Assembly: GCA_020845475.1 (NCBI GenBank)
Contig: JADLFN010000036.1
Span: 1 to 37,879 of the forward strand
Direction of reading: 5' to 3'
DNA length: 37,879 bases
Source of the DNA: Planctomycetota bacterium
GTDB lineage: Bacteria > Planctomycetota > UBA8742 > UBA2392
Shown: positions 31,133 through 37,879 of the stretch, piece by piece
How the letters are laid out: every line of letters starts with the position of its first letter
Position numbering within the stretch: the first letter of the stretch is position 1
Program-made: the position numbers and the translations under genes
Notes under the pieces: model-generated
Seen by the model: only the letters and a program-made list of their open reading frames with translations
Database searches by the model: none
Told to the model about the DNA's origin: nothing

Positions 31133-34100
31133 CTACTCGAATCGGATGTTGTCCATGTAAACCTGGCGCGTGCCGCCGGTCGTTGAATCCGACTGTAAAA
31201 TAATCTCTATGCGTGTGATGGCGGAGAAGTTCACACCGCTGAAGGCCGTGAGCGGAACCTGCAGATCCACAAAACGGTCATAATAGGGCTGCGACCCGTT
31301 GAAGTCGGGCAGGTAGGTGGTGGTGGGAGCGGTGCGATCAAACACAACGACGGTTGAAGTGGCGCTGCTGGAATCGGTGATGCGCAGGCTGACTGTGACC
31401 CAATCGTAGCCGACGACCGTGGTCTGGCCAAAAGCCATTGCCAGCCGACGGTGCGCGCTCACGTTCTGAGCCGTGAATTGGGTCGAGTATGTGCCGGTGG
31501 CGCCGGTTGCTAGGGTAATCAAGTTGTGCTTGATGCCGATGTTGGCGAGGTTCTGGAAAGCGGGATAGGCTGAAGCCTCGTTGCGCGAAGCGCCGGCCAG
31601 GCTGTTGGCGCCGCCAAGACTGTTTGTGGCGGTGTTGCCATCCTGAAAGTCATCAATCATCAGGCGCTCGGCCATGTTGCGCCATGCGGTGATTCCCACG
31701 TGCGAGCGCGCCGTCGAGCCGTTGACGAACTGGTTGGTGTACAGGATTCCGTCCAGGGAACGACCGTCGGCATCTGTCCAGCGCTTGATGAACGCAACCA
31801 CGAGCTGCCAGTTGCGCAACTGTTGTTCCGTGCGCGTGATATACGGCGTTCCATAAGTCTCGTTGGCATGGGTATCGCAGGTATAATTGTGATTGGCCCC
31901 GAACACCGTCACGTTGGTCATCGGGCCGACGGCGCGATCTCCGATCTGATCCGCTATCGGATAAACCAGGTCGCCGTCCTCCTCGTATGCAAAGTTGAGG
32001 CACGGCAAACGTGGAATAGCATTGGTCAGCGCGGGAATTGAGAAGTTCCAGCTGGTGGGGTTGCTGTAAGTCGGGTCGGTTGTGGAATACGGGCCTCCGC
32101 CGCTGTCCGTGACAGCGTTGTGCCGCAGGTCGTAGGGAGAGAAGAGGATCACCCCGCGGATCTTGTTGGACAGGAAGCGCGTCTGGGCGAATTGCGTGGC
32201 GCCTGCTCCGCGCGAGTGCCCGCTCATGAAAACCTTCAGCGGGTCAATCTTTCCCACGAACGGCGCAGAACCCGGACTGGTCAGGGTAGCAGTCGAGGTG
32301 TAACCGGAAAGCATCGTGCCCGAAATCGTCCCCGTGGCGGCCTGGTTCAGAAGCACCATCAGATTCATGGTCACTTCAGAGAAGCCGCCCGCAGACATCA
32401 TGCCAGCGATGTATCCCGTGGGCCACGTGTTGTAGTCGTTGATTGGATTGCTGCGGTAGGTCGATGTTGCAGGAGTTGAATTGGGCGGGAAGAAGCTGTG
32501 GGCATCCTCGATGCTGATCGTGATGATACCGTAACTGGCAAGGTGGTTTCCCAGTTGATTGTAGTCGCGGAAGAACTGGCCCACGCCGTGGTGGTGTACC
32601 AGCACCGGCGCAGGTGCGGTCAGCGAAGAAAGCAACGGGGCCCAGATGCGGGCTGTGGTTCCGCGAGTCACGTTGTCGTAAGTCGAGGTGACGCTGTAGG
32701 TGATGTCCAGGTAGCCGGTGGTGACCGGAGTGCCTGTGGAACTGGGCAAGATGGTGAATGTCTGGATCGAGTATGGGCCGGTCACGCGGTAATCCGGGGC
32801 GGTGGCCGGAATCTCGGATTCGTTGGCACTGAACACGTCCAACTGGCAGCGCAACGGCTGAATCACCGTTGCCGATTGTTTGGCATAAAGTGTGAACGCA
32901 TTGGCGCCAGCCGTCGTGGGCGTGCCCGAGAGCGCGCCCGTTGCATCGTTGAGCGTGATGCCCGCAGGAAGGTTGCCGGTCAAAACGCCAAACGTGCCCG
33001 CAGTGCCAATGGTTGTTCCCGCAAGGCAGGCGAACGTGACGCTGTCAGAGTAAGGGCTACCCACGCGGACAGACTTCAAGGCCAGGAACGGGCCAGGCGC
33101 GTCCGTTTGCGTAAAGCTGTTAACCGAAATAGTAATGCTCGCAGGGTTGGGCGTGGCCGTGGGCGATGTGATGGAGCCATCCAGCCGGTAGTTGCCCGCC
33201 GTGGCAATCGCCGAGAGCGCAACGTTGGCGTTGCCGCCCGAAAACGTGGCGTTGCCGCTTTGCACCGTGGCGCTGGTGCCCGTGTTGATCAGGGCCCAGG
33301 CAAGCTGGCTGACGGCGCCGGTGTAAAGCGCGGCCTGACCGTCGCGCACGCTGAACACAAATGGGCCGGGCGTGCCGCCGGGCGTAACGGTGGTAGGCCC
33401 GCTGGCCGTCACTGTCAGCGCCACACCAAACGTGGCGGCGCCGGTCGTGACGCTGGCCGCTTCAGTGGAGGAAATCGTGAAGGTGGCGGGTCCCGCGTTG
33501 CTGTAGCGCAGGCCGGAAACCGTGACGCTGCTGCCGCTGCTCGTGCCCGTGGTGGTGCCCGTAAGCGTGCCGCCGCCGCTGGCCACGGCAACGCTGACCG
33601 AGATCGAGGGGCTGATTGCCACCGGCGTGGCGGTCGTCGCGCTGTTGATGCCGCACGTAATCGAGAAGTCGCCGTTGATCAGCGGGCTGGCCGAGAACGT
33701 GGGGTTGGCCAGCACCAGCGAATCAAACGTGATGGCGTTTGATAGAACCGAACTGAACCCGAAGGCGGAGGCCTGCAGCGCAACCGTTTCATTCACGCTG
33801 TAGGTCAGGCCGGGAAACGCGATTGAACTTGCGCCGGTTAGTGTGCGCGTGGTGGTGCCGCCCAGTGTACCCGTGCCCGAGGCGGGGTTGCGCACAATCG
33901 TGATGTCGACGGGCGAAGTCGGGGTGACCGGCGCCTGCGTGCTCGGGTCAACCGTTCCGACGGTCACGGAGAAAGTGCGCGGGCGATAAACGGTGCCCGT
34001 GGGCAGCACGGTGAATTTCAAGTCCATCTGGGGGCCGACGTTGAAAGTCGCCGAGACTGCGGGCGCCGTGGCCCTCGCGCCGTTCACCTGCAGCGTGTAG

Positions 34101-34489
34101 GCGCCTTGAGTGTCGAGAATCAGGTTGTTGAAGGTCAGAGAAGACGTGCCATTGCCCAGAAGCTGCAGCGTGCCCGTCAAGGAGCCCGGGCCGCTGGCTT
34201 TGGTTACCGTCAGCGACTCGAGCGTGGCTACGTTGATGGGTGTAGCTGTGCCGGGCGTCAGGAAGTTGAGCGTCAGCGAAAACGGGCGGTTCACCTGCGC
34301 GCCATTGGTTGAAGGGCCGGTGATCTGGATGTCGTAGGCCGGCTGTTGCGGTCCTGTCACGCCGCCGATGCCGATTCCGCCTCCGCCCCCGCCGCCGTCA
34401 CAAGAAGTCATAAACAGCGGAAAAGCGCCAAGCGCAAGAGCCAGCAGGCAGGCGGCAATACGGGCAATCGAGTTCTTGTTCATGGTCAT
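31133..34489 (-). CDS. Large lipoprotein with Ig-like repeats and an alpha/beta hydrolase domain
   Basis: A 1118-residue exported lipoprotein: signal peptide with FMTSC lipobox (about residues 26-30), a Gly linker (DGGGGGGGIGIGG), then Ser/Thr/Gly-rich beta repeats (about 50-470) and a putative-Ig-like domain (about 475-545; LPAGITLNDATGALSGTP). About 590-940 form an alpha/beta hydrolase: HHHGVGQFF oxyanion region (about 629-637), nucleophile elbow GHSRGA (about 755-760), then an acid (EEDGDLVYP) and a His (GANHNYTCD), as in chlorophyllase/PET-hydrolase-like enzymes. The last 170 residues look like a jelly-roll domain (RIEIILQSDSTTGG...YMDNIRFE). It could attack an ester or polymer outside the cell. 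An ATG at 34483 is an alternative start. Confidence 0.8.
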   Translation of the reverse strand: MTMNKNSIARIAACLLALALGAFPLFMTSCDGGGGGGGIGIGGVTGPQQPAYDIQITGPSTNGAQVNRPFSLTLNFLTPGTATPINVATLESLTVTKASGPGSLTGTLQLLGNGTSSLTFNNLILDTQGAYTLQVNGARATAPAVSATFNVGPQMDLKFTVLPTGTVYRPRTFSVTVGTVDPSTQAPVTPTSPVDITIVRNPASGTGTLGGTTTRTLTGASSIAFPGLTYSVNETVALQASAFGFSSVLSNAITFDSLVLANPTFSASPLINGDFSITCGINSATTATPVAISPSISVSVAVASGGGTLTGTTTGTSSGSSVTVSGLRYSNAGPATFTISSTEAASVTTGAATFGVALTVTASGPTTVTPGGTPGPFVFSVRDGQAALYTGAVSQLAWALINTGTSATVQSGNATFSGGNANVALSAIATAGNYRLDGSITSPTATPNPASITISVNSFTQTDAPGPFLALKSVRVGSPYSDSVTFACLAGTTIGTAGTFGVLTGNLPAGITLNDATGALSGTPTTAGANAFTLYAKQSATVIQPLRCQLDVFSANESEIPATAPDYRVTGPYSIQTFTILPSSTGTPVTTGYLDITYSVTSTYDNVTRGTTARIWAPLLSSLTAPAPVLVHHHGVGQFFRDYNQLGNHLASYGIITISIEDAHSFFPPNSTPATSTYRSNPINDYNTWPTGYIAGMMSAGGFSEVTMNLMVLLNQAATGTISGTMLSGYTSTATLTSPGSAPFVGKIDPLKVFMSGHSRGAGATQFAQTRFLSNKIRGVILFSPYDLRHNAVTDSGGGPYSTTDPTYSNPTSWNFSIPALTNAIPRLPCLNFAYEEDGDLVYPIADQIGDRAVGPMTNVTVFGANHNYTCDTHANETYGTPYITRTEQQLRNWQLVVAFIKRWTDADGRSLDGILYTNQFVNGSTARSHVGITAWRNMAERLMIDDFQDGNTATNSLGGANSLAGASRNEASAYPAFQNLANIGIKHNLITLATGATGTYSTQFTAQNVSAHRRLAMAFGQTTVVGYDWVTVSLRITDSSSATSTVVVFDRTAPTTTYLPDFNGSQPYYDRFVDLQVPLTAFSGVNFSAITRIEIILQSDSTTGGTRQVYMDNIRFE

Positions 34490-34533
34490 GTCTCAAATCG
34501 GTTGGCGAAAGTGGAGTGGCGCAAGAAAGTGGT

Positions 34534-35076
34534 TCAGCTTCCGGCGTGGTGCCACTTGCCGCCAATGCGAATCAGCGTCAAAGTCACGCTGTCCAGGTTG
34601 CCGCCGACTTTGAACGTGATCGTGGCCTTGTCACCGTCTTCGCTGATGGTGTACTCGCCTGCCTTCCACGCGGTTTCCAGCTTGTCCCACAGCGGTTTGA
34701 TCAGGCGCGAAGTGAACTGGCGCCAGGCCACGTTTGTGTCTTCCACGCTCAGGGACGGCTTTTTCGCCGTGCTCTCCAAGGTGCGCGCCAGCCATGCGTT
34801 ATCGCCGCGTGCGCGCGCGTCCAGCGTTCCCGCAATCAGCGCGGCGGGAGTTTCGTTCTGCATCGGCACGGTCGATTCAGCCACCGCCGGGAAGGGATCG
34901 CCCATGGGTTTAATGACCTCGTCCTGCACCGGCAGCGGGCCGGGGTCGGATTTGTCAACGATCACGGGCTCCTTGACAGTGTGTTTGACATCGTCGCTGT
35001 TGCTGGCTCGCACCCCGGCCAGGCCAGCCACGAGCAGTCCAACGACAGCGATCATCAGGATCAGCGCCTTCTGCAT
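34534..35076 (-). CDS. Small exported protein of unknown function
   Basis: A 180-residue protein. N-terminal hydrophobic segment (LILMIAVVGLLVAGLAGVRA, residues 5-24), either an uncleaved anchor or a signal peptide with cleavage at VRA-SN. Then a Pro/Asp-rich linker (about 30-75) and a C-terminal alpha+beta part (about 80-180; ending in the strand run YTISEDGDKATITFKV, LDSVTLTLIRIGGKWHHAG), reminiscent of NTF2- or DUF4878-like accessory folds. Good GGAG ribosome site. It lies 44 nt upstream of the large hydrolase lipoprotein gene and is probably co-transcribed. Confidence 0.65.
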   Translation of the reverse strand: MQKALILMIAVVGLLVAGLAGVRASNSDDVKHTVKEPVIVDKSDPGPLPVQDEVIKPMGDPFPAVAESTVPMQNETPAALIAGTLDARARGDNAWLARTLESTAKKPSLSVEDTNVAWRQFTSRLIKPLWDKLETAWKAGEYTISEDGDKATITFKVGGNLDSVTLTLIRIGGKWHHAGS

Positions 35077-35309
35077 GGCATTTCTCCGCGTTCGACCAGC
35101 CCCCAGCAGTCCAAACGCTTTTCAAAGTTGTGTGGTTATGCCAAGAGTTTGGCTTTACACAGTTTTCATAGCAAGCTTTGGCGCGAAAGATTTGCACGGC
35201 GTGTAACCGGTTAGGGAGGTCCGCCCGCCTGTGGATTGGTTTCGTGACACGCTGATTACGCTTCCCGCCGACTGGCGCGCTTGCAGGCTCTTTATACGCT
35301 TGCGCGCCT

Positions 35310-36902
35310 ATGGCCGAAAAACCCGCACGCGTTCGCATTGCTCCCTCTCCCACCGGCGACCCGCACGTGGGCACCGCTTACATGGCGCTGTTCAATCGCG
35401 CGCTGGCAGACAAGACCGGCGGCAAGTTCATCCTGCGCATCGAGGACACCGATCGCACGCGTTACGTGGCCGACAGCGAAGCGCAAATATTTGCGGCCCT
35501 GCGATGGCTCAATCTCGTGTACGACGAAGGCCCCGATGTCGGCGGCCCCGTGGGGCCGTATCGCCAGAGCGAACGCCTGCCCATGTATAAGGAAGCAGCT
35601 GATTCGCTCGTGAAAGCCGGCAAGGCATACAGGTGCTATTGCACCAGCGAACGCCTCGAGGCCCTGCGCAAGATTCAAACGGCCGAGAAAACCAAACACC
35701 AGGGCTACGACGGGCTGTGCCGTTCGCTCACGCCCGAACAGGTCGCGCAAAACGAACGCGAGGGCAAACCCTGTGTCGTTCGGCTCAAGATGCCGAGTGA
35801 AGGCGATATCGTGATCGCCGATAAATTCCGCGGCACGGTGAGTTTTCCGGCGAGCGATCAGCAGGACGCGGTGCTGCTCAAGTCCGACGGCTTCCCCACG
35901 TACCACCTGGCGAACATCGTTGACGACCACGCCATGGGCATCACGCATGTGATCCGCGCCGAGGAATGGATTTCCTCGCTGCCCCTGCACCACGAACTCT
36001 ACAAGGCGTTTGGCTGGGAAGAGCCGGTGTTTGCGCACATGCCGCTGTTGCGCAACAAAGACAAATCGAAGATCAGTAAGCGCAAGAATCCCACGAGCCT
36101 GCTCTGGTACCGCGACGCCGGCTTCCTGCCTGAGGCCATGGTGAACTTCCTGTCGATGATGGGATTCTCCATGAGCGGCGACCGCGAGATTTTCACCTAC
36201 GAAGAATTCCTCACGGAGTTCGACCTCGGCAAGGTGAACCTCGGCGGCCCGGTGTTCAACCTCGAAAAGCTGAGCTGGCTCAACGGTGAATACGTGCGCA
36301 AGTTGAGCGCAGAAGGCCTGGCGCGGCGCATCTATGACCACGTGAAGCTGCTCATGGGCCGCGAGCGCGACTTCGCCGACTTGCCGGACGAAGAGTTGCC
36401 CAAGGACACCTTCCTCAAAGACTTCGAAATCAAGCGCCGCCGCTGGTCGCGCAACCTGGCCGAACTAGCACCCGTCATCATGCGCGGCTACGAACACGAG
36501 CGCGACGTGTTTTTGCGCATCATGCCGCTTGTGGCAGAGCGCCTGCACACGCTGAGCGAAGCGGCGGACTACGTGCCGATGTTCTTCGTCAACGAGTTCG
36601 CGCTCAAACCCGAAGACTTCGCCGGCAAGAAAACCACACCCGCCGACGCCAAGAAGGCCCTGCTCGCCATGAAGGAAGTCATGGCAACCATCGACTTCGC
36701 GCATTCCGGAGCCAAAGAAGCCCTCGAAGACGCCAGCCGCAAGAAAGCCGAAGCCATGGGCATCAAAATCGGCGATTTCTTCGCACCGACACGCGTGGCA
36801 ATCACCGGAGCCAAGGTCAGCCCGCCACTGATCGAAAGCATGCTCGTGCTCGGACCCAGTGAGAGCATGCGGCGCATTGATCGGGCGATTGCATTGCTTT
36901 GA
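35310..36902 (+). CDS. gltX: Glutamyl-tRNA synthetase
   Basis: Attaches glutamate to its tRNA. A class I synthetase of 530 residues. HIGH-type motif in APSPTGDPHVG (11-21), zinc-binding pattern CYC...Y...C (about 108-135), KMSKS-type loop KISKRKN (about 252-258). Longer than E. coli GltX (471) because of a C-terminal extension. Start ATG at 35310; TATACG 11 nt upstream may be part of the promoter, and no strong ribosome site is seen. A GC hairpin follows the stop. It may also charge tRNA-Gln (non-discriminating) in a lineage with GatCAB, not testable here. Confidence 0.95.
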   Translation: MAEKPARVRIAPSPTGDPHVGTAYMALFNRALADKTGGKFILRIEDTDRTRYVADSEAQIFAALRWLNLVYDEGPDVGGPVGPYRQSERLPMYKEAADSLVKAGKAYRCYCTSERLEALRKIQTAEKTKHQGYDGLCRSLTPEQVAQNEREGKPCVVRLKMPSEGDIVIADKFRGTVSFPASDQQDAVLLKSDGFPTYHLANIVDDHAMGITHVIRAEEWISSLPLHHELYKAFGWEEPVFAHMPLLRNKDKSKISKRKNPTSLLWYRDAGFLPEAMVNFLSMMGFSMSGDREIFTYEEFLTEFDLGKVNLGGPVFNLEKLSWLNGEYVRKLSAEGLARRIYDHVKLLMGRERDFADLPDEELPKDTFLKDFEIKRRRWSRNLAELAPVIMRGYEHERDVFLRIMPLVAERLHTLSEAADYVPMFFVNEFALKPEDFAGKKTTPADAKKALLAMKEVMATIDFAHSGAKEALEDASRKKAEAMGIKIGDFFAPTRVAITGAKVSPPLIESMLVLGPSESMRRIDRAIALL

Positions 36903-36907
36903 TCAGA

Positions 36908-36929
36908 GCCCCCGCGGTAACGCGGGGGC
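36908..36929 (+). terminator. Terminator after gltX
   Basis: 9-bp stem GCCCCCGCG/CGCGGGGGC with a GTAA loop, 5 nt past the gltX stop. Same general design (GC stem, GTNA loop) as the hairpin at 31084-31107. No T-run. Confidence 0.65.
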
Positions 36930-36996
36930 CACAGCAGGCCGAAACACTGCGCATCCATCGCAGCGGTTGTCCCGGAACTCCTACGAAGAAACCCTG

Positions 36997-37401
36997 ATGG
37001 CACGGGATGTGACAACTGCGTTTGAACAAGCGCGCACAACCAGCAACGGCTGGGCTGAGTCGAACATGTTGGCCCTAGTGAATGCAATCGCGGAAGCTAA
37101 TCGAGGCAGCGTAGTTGATTGGGATGAAGGAACCGGAGAGGAATGGGCCGCTGTCATTAGCCAAAGGCGAGTAGTTGCTGTGGTTTGGATACACGGTCCG
37201 TTGGTGTTCTTGAATTCGAAAGCAGTACAAATTGAGGACAATCAGCGCGCAATTCAATGGATACGGTTCACTAAATGGGAGGAGAATGAATTCTCTATAG
37301 ATAGCACCCGGGTTGATGAGTTCTTTGGACCTGGTCGATGGGTCAGGGAAATTGATCCCACCTCATTCTCAGCAAACGCGCTTTGGTGGACAACGGTGTA
37401 A
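36997..37401 (+). CDS. Hypothetical small protein
   Basis: A 134-residue protein, no family recognised. The frame opens at 36859, but the first 46 codons run through the gltX 3' end and terminator, so I use the ATG at 36997. Low in GC compared with neighbours. Trp/Phe/Glu-rich C-terminal part (WIRFTKWEENEFSIDSTRVDEFFGPG). It sits between gltX and transposase remnants, which suggests a recently acquired cargo gene. Confidence 0.5.
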   Translation: MARDVTTAFEQARTTSNGWAESNMLALVNAIAEANRGSVVDWDEGTGEEWAAVISQRRVVAVVWIHGPLVFLNSKAVQIEDNQRAIQWIRFTKWEENEFSIDSTRVDEFFGPGRWVREIDPTSFSANALWWTTV

Positions 37402-37414
37402 ACCTAGGGCGCAC

Positions 37415-37756
37415 ATGGGCCAGCGTATTCCGGAAGCCTACCTTTTGACGTCAACGACCTACGGCTCGTGGCTGCACGGCGATGAGCGTGGCTCAGTGGA
37501 TGACGAGCGCAACGAGTTCGCGACACTGCGCATCATGCCGTTTCCGCTCTTGAAGACAGTTCGCGGCAACGCGCTTGTTCAGCCGCCGATGTACTTCAAC
37601 GCGAAGTTGATTCGTGTTGTGGATTCAGCGATTAAGGAAGTGTGTGCATTTCGCGAGTGGTTACTTCACGCGTTGTCGGTCCGAACTAACCACTTTCACG
37701 CGGTGGTGTTTGGCGCTGTGGAACCCGAACGCATTCTTGGTGATTTCAAGCGCTAG
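37415..37756 (+). pseudogene. REP-associated (IS200-like Y1) transposase, 3' truncated by an IS630 insertion
   Basis: 113 codons of a single-strand-type transposase/RAYT relative. STTYGSWLHGDERGSVD (about 13-29) and the catalytic HxH in TNHFHAVV (about 91-98) are visible; the expected catalytic tyrosine after the HxH is missing, because the frame stops at ILGDFKR-TAG. That TAG is formed by the TA target of the IS630-family element followed by the G of the IS end; in relatives I remember a Tyr or other residue and then more helix at this place. Start ATG at 37415. Confidence 0.75.
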
Positions 37757-37879
37757 AGCATTTTCACGGAATATCTTCAGTTGCCTTGGGTAGTTTGTCG
37801 ATGGCTTTGGTGGGAGGCACCTATGCCAAAGCCATACTCGATGGATCTTCGTTTGCGTGTCATTGCGGCCTGTGATGCC
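37754..37879 (+). mobile_element. Left end of an IS630-family insertion sequence
   Basis: Begins after a TA dinucleotide (37754-37755) with GAGCATTTTCACGGAATATC, and the transposase start lies about 67 nt further in. IS630/Tc1 elements target TA. The window ends inside the element, so the other end and the copied TA cannot be checked. Confidence 0.65.
37823..37879 (+). CDS. IS630-family transposase, N-terminal fragment (window edge)
   Basis: 19 codons, MPKPYSMDLRLRVIAACDA, cut by the end of the window. The PYSMDLRLRVIAA start is the helix-turn-helix beginning typical of IS630-family transposases. GGAGG 7 nt upstream (37813-37817). Confidence 0.75.
   Translation, partial: MPKPYSMDLRLRVIAACDA

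Noticed and set aside
32498..33742. 414-codon plus-strand frame opposite the Ig-like region
   Set aside because: Composition dominated by Arg/Gly/Ala/Val, as expected for the complement of Thr/Ser/Gly-rich repeats; no motif.
35131..35165. GCCAA/TTGGC hairpin and TTGGCAT word upstream of the small exported protein, considered as a sigma-54 promoter
   Set aside because: The -12 TTGC element is not at the right distance; it is more likely a chance or minor hairpin.

Overview
The window is 37.9 kb of high-GC bacterial chromosome, almost entirely coding, with genes on both strands in short operons. I think it comes from a Planctomycetota-like or related environmental lineage. The hints are very large secreted lipoproteins with Gly/Pro-rich or Ig-like parts, a Hanks-type Ser/Thr kinase, a solenoid-parvulin fusion, an IS200-like transposase relative common in such genomes, and many intergenic word-built inverted repeats. 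The phylum is an inference. I saw no rRNA, tRNA or CRISPR.

Layout. 0-5.5 kb (minus): an apparently N-terminally truncated TPR protein, a Pro/Lys-Asp-Pro-rich secreted protein and a 953-residue lipoprotein with an EF-hand-like loop. 5.5-10.6 kb (minus): an arginine cluster argE-argH-argG followed by a DUF1611 P-loop protein. Two copies of a CTAG-word inverted repeat flank argG, and a CGGTCGTCGG-word repeat separates argE from argH. 10.6-11.1 kb: a repeat-filled spacer. 11.1-14.2 kb (minus): an iron operon feoA-feoA-feoB plus a 48-residue FeoB-associated Cys-rich membrane protein, with a Fur-like box upstream. 14.4-18.4 kb (plus): a zinc-uptake locus (outer-membrane barrel, ZnuA, ZnuC, ZnuB) with three copies of a TTGCAA-N5-TTGCAA-type operator. 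18.4-20.1 kb (plus): DoxX-like protein, a protoglobin-like protein and an AlkD-like DNA glycosylase. 20.1-23.0 kb (minus): XdhC, an orphan, a MocA/MobA-like nucleotidyltransferase and FabL. 23.2-31.0 kb (plus): the GGND-solenoid/parvulin fusion, a polytopic membrane protein, acyl-CoA dehydrogenase, a Ser/Thr kinase and an HD phosphohydrolase. 31.1-35.1 kb (minus): a 1118-residue lipoprotein with an alpha/beta hydrolase domain, and a small exported protein. 35.3-37.9 kb (plus): gltX, an orphan, a broken REP-type transposase and the left end of an IS630-family element that appears to have broken it.

How the genes work together. The iron and zinc loci are divergent and share a 178-bp control region, with a Fur-like site on the feo side and the tandem TTGCAA sites on the zinc side. 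The arginine cluster covers the last steps (deacetylation, argininosuccinate synthesis and cleavage); its DUF1611 partner may belong to N-acetyl-glutamate chemistry. XdhC and the MocA-like enzyme both serve molybdenum hydroxylase maturation, although no such hydroxylase is in view. A striking theme is that intergenic repeats provide stop codons: for argG, for the small Feo protein, and for both convergent genes at 20.05-20.07 kb. A 12-bp palindrome, TTGACGCGTCAA, occurs four times, always inside genes.
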